Source of the DNA: Lethocerus indicus
Lineage: Eukaryota > Arthropoda > Insecta > Hemiptera > Belostomatidae
Direction of reading: 5' to 3'
Assembly: GCA_019843655.1 (NCBI GenBank)
Contig: JACDQD010000011.1
Coordinates: 7,978,604-8,042,603 of the forward strand
DNA: 64,000 bases
Part shown: positions 1-11,298 of the stretch, piece by piece
How the letters are laid out: each line of letters starts with the position of its first letter
Position numbering within the stretch: the first letter of the stretch is position 1
The notes under the pieces: model-generated
The model's input: the letters and a program-made list of their open reading frames with translations, nothing else
Told to the model about the DNA's origin: nothing
Database searches by the model: none
Made by a program: the position numbers and the translations under genes

Positions 1-39
1 TCGCGGGGGAGCACTGTGGGAAGAGCTCTTGGGGTCTCC

Positions 40-72
40 CTCTCCCTCCCTCCTCTCTCTCTCTCTCTCTCT
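40..72. repeat. TC-rich microsatellite
   Basis: ctccctccctcctctctctc followed by further TC units. Confidence 0.9.
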
Positions 73-3000
73 TGATTATACGGCTCGCAATTGTAAAACT
101 GACTCTCTCCGGTAACTACACTGGACTTTTGTTTGTTTCTCTAATGGGCAGTGAGGAGTGAGTGAGTGGGTTCTGGCCCGAGGTTTCCCTATTTACCGTC
201 GGTCATTATCGACCCCCTTCCCCCTGATTACCCCGTGTACCCTCCTCACCCCTCCCTCCCTCCCCACTGCCGCCACCCGGCTACGATTTTCGTCAATAGA
301 CCCGGCGCCTAAGTTCGAGTTCGGACGGGGCATCGAAATTTCGGGATAACTACGACTCGGCAAAGACATAATGACGGTGATATATCTCTGGATTCGAAAA
401 GGGAAAATAAAAGAAAAAAAATTATCGCCCGTCCCTATTCCCGTGTCCTCCTCGTTGAACTTTCTTGCCATTCGGCCAGTACAACGGTGGTTGAGTCAAA
501 TACGCTGATTTTCTACTCTACTCCTCTTAGCCCAAATCGGTTTTGACATCTCGCCATTAACGACAATATAATATTCTTGTCCTGACAAGTCCGAAAGTAG
601 ACCCCTTCGATATAGATAATTCAAAATTAAATCAATTTCCCAGTTTCTGTTCCCACTAAATCGAAAATTCCGAAATTCGTAAAAAGCGCCTTGGACATTT
701 TGATGTGCATTAACACGGTGAAATGGACAAAAAAAAGGATGAAAAAATTCGTTTTAATCGATATTCACTGTATTTATGCACCATTAATTTTGTGGGAGCA
801 GGTAGATCGAAGGTCGTTGCCAATAATCTCAGCTATAATCAATAATCTCATAATTGAATTTTTAAGATTTGGGGTATATTTTTCTGACCTTTTTTATATC
901 ACGAACGATGGTTTGAACGAATGAAAATAATTTACTCCTCGTTAAATAAAAAAAAAATGGTACCGTTAGCCCATCGACATTTACAACGGCCCGGTGCCAT
1001 TCCCAAATGTCTTCGGACAGTCTTCAGGCTTTAATAAAGGCCATCGGCAATTAGCCGGAGCGGCGGTCCGCTTTTTGTCCGACCCGGTGCTAATAACGCC
1101 GCCGCGGTGGTGCAGTTTAACGCCGCTTAGAGTCGGCATAAATCACCGCCCAGCTGGTCCTGTGGGGGACTTGAAAACGCGCGCTTGAATTATTTATATT
1201 TACCGGTACCGGGAACGAACTCAAAGGTTAAATACTGAACTCGGTACGAGGTTGGAGGGCAACGCCGGAGCCGAATTACAATACGGCCGACCGTTATATG
1301 TTCCACTATCGATAATTCGGATCGATATTTGAGTCCGGCCATTTGAGAGTCCTATACACGGCCTTTCGTAATTGGACAGTTGCGTCACACCCGGGTCATG
1401 TTGATGTATGGGCCCTTCGAACATAGCCGCATTCGCCCTATTTCAGATCCGTTTCAATCGAACAGTCCTTTTGTCACGGCAATATATCAATATCCTCCTG
1501 GCAAACCTTTTATGAATTTTTTTTCTATATCTCCATCCGCTGCCTAACAATGATTCTCGGGGAGGGACCTGCCGCAGGAGCGAGCCCAGGATGAAGAAGA
1601 ATAAATTAGTTCTGTACTTGAGGTTAAAGAACTAGTAGCATTGGGAGCAAAAAAGTCACAAATGCCACCCAGAAGAGGGAATGAACTAAAAAAAGACCCC
1701 AGTGTAACCGTTTAAAATATTTATGAGGGCTTAATACGTGACAAGGATTACATAAACAATTAATCGAAATCTTCAATCTTAAGCCAATTCCTTCATAGGC
1801 CAATACCTTCGTAGGTGCGATGGTTGTTTAGTTTTATACAATGCAAATATATTCTTTAGTCCTGAATAAAGACAGAAAAAATCTGTAGTCCTATAGTTCT
1901 TGTAGTTCCCGTCTTCGTCATCAGTAATGTTGTCATCACATTCGTCGTTCGTAATCCTGATTAATTTCCACACTATATACTCACTTTCAGAATTTAGTCA
2001 TCGATTTCTTTCGAGGAATCTATATGTACACAATTCCCTGTAAAATCCAAACCCGAAAATTTTGGTCAATGTCAGATGCGAGCCAGGTTCGGGCTACGTA
2101 CCCATCCAAACTTAAGTCAGGATGAATATATGTCAGGATAAAACTGCGAGAACTAAATTCTCTAAGCGATTCTAAATCCAGCGTCAAGATGAATCATGGA
2201 AATCTTGGTTTTCTATGTAGGCGAGTGACGGTATGACTAGGAAACTTAAATTATACGATTCACAAATGGGGATGTTGAGCCCTAAAATTTTGGTGTAGTT
2301 TCGAACGTAGGAAAAAAATACTTAATTTGGAGACCAGTGCCGTGATGAAAGATACTTTCGGTTTCATGGAAGGGTTCATGTCGGGCGAGATACAGCCGGC
2401 TGTGTTATATTGACCATCTGACATTTAATGTTTCCCCCAGCGCCGACCCGAACAATGGACGTCCCGTTATGGGGGCCGGGGCTGTGACTCTGGAGGAAAA
2501 CCCCCGGCTGCCCTCTTCAAATGCTAATAGCCGTTAAATGAAGATATCTGCATACGGTGCTCCGCGCTTCTGCCTACACTTGGAGCCGGAAAAGGCCAGG
2601 TTTCCTTCCGACAATTATGCCGCATTTCTCGATCACCGCCATTCGAGAAGAGTTGAGTGAATATTTTGAAATATCAGTGATTGACCCCCTGCTATTCCAG
2701 GATTTTTCCTTTATTTGGAAACGACCCAAGCGAGCTCCACTGGAAGGGTTTCCCGCTATTTCCTTCTGGAACCCTCTCGGGTCTTGCCAGTCCTCCGACG
2801 TTTCGAAACTCCCGCCGGTTCGTTAGTTAATCCTCTTGGAATTTTGACTATATGCAGAATCGACTGGGTCAGATCATTCCACATCAAATCGGACTCCCGC
2901 ACGATCGCTTTTTTCCCGGCCCTTTCTGGCGTCCAACTCCAATCCGGTGACTAATCGATAGAGCGATGTGACCAATTTATTGACGGCCAATGAGGCAATA

Positions 3001-4679
3001 AAGAAAAAAAAAGAGGGAGAAAAAAGGAAAAATTAGCGCATACGCGGTATGAATAATGTAGATAAATACAAAGACGGAGCCCGCTCATTAGCAGTCCATA
3101 AATTAACATTAGTCACCCGAGCAATATAACGTCTAATTATAGAAGTATTAGCTCGTTCCAATACCCCGGCGAGATCAATATGACAGATTCTTATACAGAA
3201 AAATGACAGCAACGACTCTATTAACATTTTTTTTCGACCTGAAATTCTGAAATTTAGAATGCATATTATTTCATTTATCGTTACGTTTCTACATACTTTT
3301 TTCATAGTGTCCCCCCTCCTAACAGATCCTAATCGACAGCTGTTTCTGCCTAAATGAGATGAATAAATTAATTAATCGTATTACCGTAAATTAATGCCTT
3401 TCGAATTCAGCAATTATAAAGTCATAAATCGTTGTACAATGTTGAATAATCAGATTTGCCCATTGGGCGAACTATTGGGTACCGATGGAACCGATTCATC
3501 TCGTTAACGCGAATATTAATGTTGGCGGCGGTTCGGTCAAGGTTAATTATTGTTATCCCTGGGGGCGTGGTGGTTTATCGGTCTGTCTTTTGTGCGATAG
3601 CCTTATAGGTGGGCCGTGGCCCTGGGACTTTCTGGGCTTTAATTAATTGCTAAAAATATTTTCGCCCGGGTGCCCGGTGGGCTCTCTCTCTATCTGGAGT
3701 TAGCGCGGCCACCGAGTAGCCGCTTCCAAGAACCCCCCGATCCTCAACCCCAGATAGAACCCGGTCTCCTTCCTCATTAGAGACCGCGTCCCCTACCCAA
3801 CTTCACTTTTACTCTGAATATTTACTTTTAGATTCTTCAGAACGCCCTATTTATCCAAATTTTATATCTAACCGGCGTTGATCCGCCAAAGTGATACAAA
3901 AATTTACCACATTTACTGTCGATAATACTACTGAGGACAAAGACTTGGCTCGTTATATTATTCTCCTAAAATATATCATGTTAATGAAAATTCCTGTTTT
4001 CCTGCAGAGGAATCGCACAAATAATTGCCCAAATTCCCTATTAAATGGTATAGGAAATGGGGATGATGCATTCGTGAATAAATTAAGTCGCTTCGCCTAT
4101 TAATAATTTGAAGCCTTATATTTACACAATGTAAGTTAGTTTTTTAAATAACGAAGAAGCTCGCAAAATATGTTTTTGTAGTAGAAATACAAGCTCAGAA
4201 AATTGTTCTGTATAGCTATAGAAATTAATCCGGTTTTATAAGTACAGACAATTTCGGACTGTCCGATGTCGCACTGCTTAAACGTGTCTTGTGCCTAACT
4301 ATAGTATTGACGGAATTCTACTGAAAGTGGGGAGAAACTGGTCTCGTTTCAGACCGAATAGGCGGGTTGAGACAGAAAATCGCAAGACCGATTCTCATGA
4401 ATAGAGAGCGGGCGGCAGAAACCTGGTCCTCTGGGATTATAAACATAATACCGTGTACAGAGATACTTTAGGTCCGATAGAAAATGTTAATGATATTAGA
4501 TCATGTACTTGTTACAAGAAAAAAGAACCTTGTTATGACCGGCCGGCTAATACGCTGTCTGGCAAGTCGAGTTGAGGTTAATCCAGGTTCAGTTGACCAG
4601 GAAGTACCCGCATGGCATTTATCCTGGCTAATCCTAGGGTTTAAATAATCCCTGAACGATCAGAAATTCCTTGCAGCAC

Positions 4680-4699
4680 TAGTTGGCAAGTGCCAACTA
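4680..4699. repeat. Short palindrome with ttggc/gccaa half sites
   Basis: tagttggca and tgccaacta flank the two bases ag. The half sites resemble NFI sites (TTGGC-N5-GCCAA) but the spacer is 4 and not 5 bases. Confidence 0.7.
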
Positions 4700-5452
4700 C
4701 ACACAGCTATATTTTTTGTTTTTTGTATATATATACAGAGATAGTAGTTGGAGTTCCTTCGAAGAATTATATCTCATATTGCGCTTTAAACTTCCTGTTT
4801 CTTTCATTTATCGAGTTCAATTTGAATGAATAATTGGAGTTATTAATGAAATGGTGCATAGTGCTGGACGGAATTACGATAATTAATTTTTTCTGGAGGA
4901 CACAAGCGTTATTTTATAATGAAATTCTTTTCCCGGTTGTTACCTCGGGTGTATTATTATTGCAGCCTGACTACCGTTTATGTAATTTCCTGTACATTTA
5001 TGAAGTGGAAAATTGATATCGCAGTTTAGGTACATGTGACAGGTTCTGAATTGGTGCACTTAGTCACGTCCTACGCTATTTCCAGCCCGAGATTTCCAGT
5101 TCGGAAAGTACCTGCGTGTTTAATGAAAGCAAGTTCAGCCGTTAGTACGACTCTAAGTCTGTTTTACAAACCTGTAAAAATTATTGTCGTAATATCGCGG
5201 GGGGGAACTTCGTGCAGCAAGTCTTCAACGGCTGTCCTGTCCGTCCGAGATTCTTCCTGGTTTTGAAGAACACTTCAGCGAGATGAATGAGGAAGGTTAA
5301 TTATATTCCTATCTGGAGCTCCCCTGGGCTTTATTTTAGCCCTCACTTCTGGCTAATATCTGTCTTCTGACTACATTACCTTTCAGGTTTTACATTCAAC
5401 GTCTTAGCTCCCCGCACCCATCCCTGCAGCGTGGACCTCTCCCCATTACCTT

Positions 5453-5490
5453 TTAGACATCTAATTCTATAATTAAAATTAGATGTCTAA
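5453..5490. repeat. Perfect 14-bp inverted repeat (hairpin)
   Basis: ttagacatctaatt at 5453-5466 pairs exactly with aattagatgtctaa at 5477-5490 across a 10-base loop. Confidence 0.85.
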
Positions 5491-6141
5491 TAGGACAGGT
5501 ATTTTTAAGTGGGTGGCGCTTGTGAACGCTTTGCTCTCAATACTGCTTGCCGACTGGATCATTACCCCAGTACTTCTTTTCTTTATTCTAGTTTCGGACC
5601 ATAAAATTGCAATATCCACAGCAGTATGCGAAGTTATAGTAATAATTCGAATACCGATCGCTCGTCCGTTTCATAGATCTCGGATCCACCGCCGACCCGC
5701 CTACTGTAATGTCCCGATGGGTATAATTGACTCATTAATGTGCGCTGTGACCAGTCATATCTCGCCTTGGCCCCGGCCACCGTCTAATTAAAGCCAGAGG
5801 GCCGGCAAATAAATTGGGACCGTTCGTTAGTCCCAACACCGGAGGGTTTATAGCGCGGGGTCCGGTTGGGCCCTAGCGGACAATAGCCCGCACGCCCGGC
5901 CTCCACAAATTTCGATCGGGATACACCATTAAACGATAAATAGACTGTTAATAGTCTGCCAACATTAATAGCGTGCTCGGGCCTGCACTAAGTCTGAGAA
6001 CTACTCGTTAAGGGAATAAAATTTCTTCAGTATGAATTTATTTTTTCAACTCGCTCGCTTGGCTTTATATCGTCGACGCTAATTTTTACAACCGCACATC
6101 GAAATTATACCTATCTGAGAAAATAGCCTTTTCGTACTCAC

Positions 6142-6321
6142 CTTTTGATCACCGAAACGCATCTGTCTCCTGGCGTTCCTCGAAACGTTCATCCTGCAGA
6201 GAAATATCCTGTGGTCGTCGCCCAAGGTGTTGGGCGAGCGCATCAGTTCGCTCTGTATACCCTGGTGGTCCTGTTTGTCTATCATGTCGTAAACGCTGTC
6301 GCCGTGGATCAACAGGTCCTC
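6142..6321 (-). CDS. dys: dysfusion/NPAS4-like bHLH-PAS factor, internal exon (rest of PAS-A)
   Basis: This is an internal coding exon of 180 nt (60 codons, phase 0 to 0). The acceptor is a long T tract then acccggtgtgtacag, and the donor is gtgagt after the codons GATCAAAAG. The product starts EDLLIHGDSVYDMIDKQDHQ, continues GIQSELMRSPNTLGDDHR, and ends IFLCRMNVSR, NARRQMRFGDQK. HGDSxYDxIDxxDH and FxCRxNxSxxxRRQ are the signature stretches of the PAS-A domain in the NPAS4/dysfusion family. The open frame runs past the donor into intron only until a stop at about 6079. The exon follows the one at 33946-34035 after an intron of about 27.6 kb. No exon carrying the continuation (the VxxxQGHY-like strand and PAS-B) is recognisable between 1 and 6141, so the next exon is probably outside the window. 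The GC-rich exon stands out from its AT-rich flanks, as expected for coding sequence. Confidence 0.94.
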
Positions 6322-7428
6322 CTGTACACACCGGGTAAAAAAAAATTATTTGCTGGGGCGCGATGTTGGGTGTGAATTTATGGCGCCGTACGCGGCGGAG
6401 AAGCGCGAAGTTTCGGGAGGCCTCCGCGGAAACCCGGAGAGAGATTTCAATTTGTCCCGAGCTCTACAAACGAAATAAATCCGACGGCAAATTAGCGCCG
6501 AGCGCCAGATTTATTGTGAGACGTGACCGGGAATTGGAAAGGCGCGGGGGGGGGGCGCGTGTGGGCGTCGAGGTCGAAAAATTCGTGTGCCCCCTCTGAA
6601 GAGCAACCGCCAAGGAAGAGAACCGTGGACTTCTTTATGTACGTACGTGTCCCGGCCGCGATCGTGAATATGAGCCTCGGCCTAATAGGGCCCGGTACTC
6701 CTGAAAATACGGTCTTTTCCTACGCTGGCATCGGCCTCCGGCTATGCACCCTGACTCCTAATTCGCTAAACGGCGAGAAATCATTTCTGCCCCCCTGAAG
6801 GAGTGCTCCTTTTAACACTTTCACCGTCATACCAATTTGTGTTTAGGCATACAGATAAATATATTTTAACTAATTTTGGAGGCAACATTAAAATAGTCTA
6901 ACAAATCACCAAAGATAAGAAAATATTCTCTTTATAATATTTGTAGGCGTCCTGTTCCCGGAGGGGATTGAAGCAAAATACAGCTTCGAACTCTCAACCG
7001 GGCCTATATATTCGAATACCTTGCGTCACGAAGTGTCAGAAATCATATTAAAAAATATTACCCCTGTAGTACTGTATCCCTACTATTTTATCAAATTTAT
7101 TGTACTAGACCCGATGACCCCGATTTTCGGCGAAATGTTTTAGGGGGAAATGTTGTGGGCCCGCTAATTGGTCTTCCTCCTACGCCATTTAGCCGACCGG
7201 TTATATCTCTCTGCCCCGTGGCCCGAGCATCCCTAATGCACAACTTTCACCGCTCGGGCCCGGAGAATCAGATTCGGGCACTTAGCCGCCCGGACCGCCC
7301 GCCAAGTCTGTCCCTGGATAAGTCCCCACAATGAATTATTACCCGATTTGTCCGCTCCCTCCCTACATCCGCTTTTAGTGAGTTCAAATCGGAAATTATC
7401 GTTTAGTCATCGTATCGAACCTAATACA

Positions 7429-7690
7429 GTTCAAATAGTACCCGGATAATTGTTATTATTTGTAAACAGAATACTATAATTATCGTTAATCGACACTGCC
7501 GTAAATTTGTTGAAACTTGTTTTACCAGGTATACACAGCTGTACGTTACTGACGCGAAGAGACTTTAACGTTGGTGCAAGTGAGGTGCAGTAAAGCATAT
7601 ATGAAATGACATCTGATTCAGGGGAATTTTTATACCTAGGAAAATTAATGATCATAATACAATATATATACTACATAAATATACATAATA
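7429..7690 (+). repeat. F5 dispersed repeat, copy 1
   Basis: It starts gttcaaatagtacccggata; then aaacagaatactataattat, cgaagagactttaacgttgg, atgaaatgacatctgattca and an AT-rich end. The same order of blocks is found at 11030-11298 (inverted) and 25070-25320. Class unknown, no coding capacity. Confidence 0.75.
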
Positions 7691-8331
7691 TAGTATACAT
7701 TAGGCTTTACGCTACTAGACGCATTGGTTCAGTAATAACATGAAATACGTAGCCGTGTCGGAAGCCTATAATTATACTGTCTTCGCTGTCCTTCCATTTT
7801 TTGCTCATACTTTTTGGCCGCGTAATCATCAAATCAAAGCTGTTATGAAAATATTCTAACTGAATTGAATATTTTTTGTAATGATAAGCTGAAAAGGGAA
7901 CTTTAGGGGATAATTGTTTAGAGTCCCTAGGTACGTGGAGTTATTTATTTCAGAGGGTACAATTTAATATTGGATTAAATAATTCCAACCGAATACGTAT
8001 AATTGTGACTACCATATTTAGTGGAGAAATAGTAACCGCCAAAGTAGGCAATATCCGGGTGCGTTAAAGTGGTCTAAGAATGTGAACGCGTTTAGCGGAG
8101 AGGGGGAGTTATGTGTTGGTGGACTACTGTTGTATGAAGGAGCTGAGGGCGAGTCATGCGGGGCCCATTTATCACCGCGACACAATCAACACGGGCGTGA
8201 ATCCGAGCCCGGCGACGTCTCTATCTCGGCCGTGACACGTAGTCCGGCCGGTCGCGGGCGCGAGTTATGACTCTCCCTCGGGAGAGAGTCCCATAACGGC
8301 TCCAGTACAGAGTCCGGGCCTCGGATAACGA

Positions 8332-8363
8332 AAGTGAGAGCACTGCTTGAACAGTGAGAGCAC
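8332..8363. repeat. Short direct repeat agtgagagcact
   Basis: agtgagagcact at 8332-8343 and again at 8352-8363, 20 bp apart. Confidence 0.8.
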
Positions 8364-8370
8364 TCATGTG

Positions 8371-8384
8371 CCCCCCCCCCCCCC
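8371..8384. repeat. Poly-C run
   Basis: Fourteen consecutive C. Shorter homopolymer G or C runs occur at 10793-10802, 18500-18510, 21400-21410, 26437-26450 and 57335-57350. Confidence 0.9.
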
Positions 8385-10769
8385 GATACTATCGGCCGGT
8401 TCGGATCTCCTCCGGGTTATTCAGTGCCGGCCGTAATGCTTCCCTCTTAACGGCCCATCGAGGCCACTAATCCCCTTCATAACGGTGCCGCCGGTGATTC
8501 ACTTTTGCGCCCCGGACGGGCTCACATGATGCTCGGTCTTGGACCGGTTGAATTTTAATTCCGTTCGCGTCGTTACGCCAACGCATCTCCCGTCCGACTA
8601 CTCGGTCGTAAAACGCATTCACTGTTAAGGCCGGTTTCCATTGATCCCTAGTACTAATCCCCTTATGTTATGATTTATTAATATACCTACACGAAATAGC
8701 CGTTATTGATCACCTTCGGTTGTCCAAAGCACAATGCCACGTTATATAGTTTAATGGCTAACTAAAGGACATAACAGATCCGCGGGGACCATTATGCTGA
8801 GTGCACAATTTTCCGATCGTATTGTTCACTGGAGATTGTTATAGGTGTCTATTTATATCGTATGGCTGTATATAATCCCGTAGTGACGTATTTATTAACG
8901 ATTATTCTAATAAAATTAACAATTTACACTTATAAGCTCAATAAATACTTATTTATTCGGTCTCAATCACCGAGAATATGTGGTCGGAAATCGCCGTTAG
9001 AAAATACTTTGCGAAAACGCGAAAAAAAAATGAGAATAAGTTGAACACCATTCTGAAGGAGACGGGATGCTTAGTAAAAAAACTAGTTTTGAAACCAATT
9101 ATATGGAATACCTGCTAGTTCTTGGAATACCGCAGTTTTTGCGATCTTCAGTTTCCTCTTTTGCAATTTACCAAACCAGTGAGGGTGAAGATCAATAAAA
9201 GATATCTAATACTAATAGGCGCATTTTACGTTATGGAGTAAATTCTGAAAAAGGTTTGGGATTGGTGAGGAAAACGGGGGGTGTGTGGCGTGAGTGATTT
9301 GAACGGTGGTCTAAGAGCGGCGGCACTATCTCTGCGGTAAATCTGTTGCGGGCCCGGGTGCGTGTTTATATTAGTAGTTGTGCGTGTGGGCCACGCTTTG
9401 CGGTGTGTGACTGGCTCGTGGCTGTTGTGTCCCAGATCCGGCCCTCTCCCCGGGGAGGAGGGGAGGGAGGCTCTTCACTCTCCTCTACCTCGCCCCTCTC
9501 CCTCATCCCTCTCCACAGTTCGCCACACGACACACGCTCCTCCCTCACTTTATTGGTCCCCAATTTAAAACGGGGTCGCCATCCCCTCTCTGTGCGTTTT
9601 TAAAATCAGAAGTTTATTTAGCTATTTCCACGCACGATGAATATATTCCTGCAGACATTTTCTGTATCTGGTGGGTTTTTAGCATTTATTGGCGCGGTTT
9701 TACTAGAAGTGTAAGTAGTTCTCGGTCGATGAGAAATAAAATTCTACGGTATCTATTAAGAAGTCCGCGAAGGTATCATATATCATGACTCTTGCAATTT
9801 TCTGGAGTCACCCCTTTGTGAACACCCAAAAAGTATCTTAAATTATTCCGTTTCCAGTTATGCGGCAATTGTGTTGGTCAATTCATAGAACTCATTGTAA
9901 TTACTAAAAATATATGAATAATTCTTATGCTATTCTATTGTAATCGATAGGTATATTACTGATATGTCCCTCGATACTGTAATGGTTTTTATTTTCAATT
10001 TACGCAACCGGGGTTGAGGTAGTAACTTAACCCATATATTGCTACATAGCTTCAGATGGAGATTTGAAGTATATGTACATCATTAAACCTTAAAACCATG
10101 CATGTTCGTCAATTAAAATTCTTCAATAAAGACTAGCGATTATATGTGCACGAACTGTAATAATATTTTCCAGTTCGAAATTTTAAAAATTCGATCCGGA
10201 CAACCTATAAACTCAAAAACTGGCGGCTGCAAAACGAATCCGAGTGTACACATTGTTTCTAATTTTACGGTCTAGGAAGAACCGGAGCGGTGGGAGCCAC
10301 GTGTAATAGCGACGGCGACGACCGATAAATTCGGTCCCGGGGTCGTGTCCGGAATTTATCACCGCCGTTAAATCAGGCGATGGTGTTCGATATCGGAAAA
10401 ATGGCCGTAAAAAAGGGCTTTCGCCGTTGGGGGAGGACTCGTGCCCTCCGGTTTTATGGTCCCGGGTACTGCCGGGACGCGTATTTCACGGGATCCTTTA
10501 CACTGTCATTAGGCCGATATAAATTGATTACAAATGTCCGTGGAAGCCCCCTCTAAACGGATCGCGGTAAACGGCGAACGAGTTATGATTGTCCCGACGG
10601 GGCGGCGTGACCGGGACATTCCTGTTAATCTCTACAATCGTCCTTTACACTGTCTCCTCTACATTGTTTCCTTTTTAAACGCAAAATGACTTAATTCAAA
10701 ACTGAATGTTTCCATTGGTTTAAAATATGATTCTCCTCCGATATTTGGACCCAATGTACCAGGGACGTT

Positions 10770-10980
10770 CAACTCCAAGCGCGCCCACTAAAAGGGGGGG
10801 GGGTAACTGAATTTAAGTGAAACGTTACAAACTGTATTTTAACTAGTAGATTTTGCAATATATCTAAGTATTTGGCAGTATACCGGCATTTCCAGGTACA
10901 TATCATGAAATCGGAAGTTCCTGTCCGAAATCTACTATCTTGACCCAACGTTAAAGTCTCTTTGGTTTCCAATTTCCCCT
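10770..10980 (-). repeat. F5-related repeat, variant type (inverted)
   Basis: On the minus strand: ggaaaccaaagagactttaa, cgttgggtcaagatagtaga, ttcggacaggaacttccgat, tcatgatatgtacctggaaa. This aligns with 25480-25570. Confidence 0.6.
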
Positions 10981-11029
10981 GTATTTAATTAATACGAGTG
11001 GCCTTCAAAAGGTGTCCTGAATAATTTGT

Positions 11030-11298
11030 ATGTATATAGTGCATATATACTGTATTGTAATCATGAATGTCCCTACATAACCATATTATAATAGATCCTC
11101 TGAATCAGATGACATTTCATGTGTGCTTTACTTCACGCTTTACTTGACACAACGTTAAAGTCTCTTCGGAGTGGTATCACAAAAACACTTTCGTGAATAC
11201 CTTTTGAGAAAAGTCCCAACAATTTTACATCCGTACCAATTAATTATCAATATGGTATTCTGTTTACGAATAATTACTTTTATGGGCACTATTTGAAC
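11030..11298 (-). repeat. F5 dispersed repeat, copy 2 (inverted)
   Basis: On the minus strand: gttcaaatagtgcccataaa, aaacagaataccatattgat, cgaagagactttaacgttgt, catgaaatgtcatctgattc, ending near atatatgcactatatacata. It aligns block by block with 7429-7690. Confidence 0.75.

Larger units (their letters stand above)
1..6141 (-). other. dys: dys intron downstream of the second PAS exon; no exon recognised
   Basis: The intron starts with gtgagt at 6136-6141 and runs toward position 1. I looked on the minus strand for the expected continuation of PAS-A and for PAS-B and found none. The open frames here (for example 193-471, 3033-3305 and 5483-5791) have no recognisable domain and no supporting splice context. 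The stretch holds a TC-rich microsatellite at about 40-72, a near-perfect palindrome at 4680-4699 and a hairpin at 5453-5490. Otherwise I see only unique, mixed AT- and GC-rich sequence. Confidence 0.6.

Noticed and set aside
6145..6375. Plus-strand frame of 76 codons and a second minus frame over the PAS exon.
   Set aside because: They are shadows of the true minus-strand dys exon at 6142-6321.
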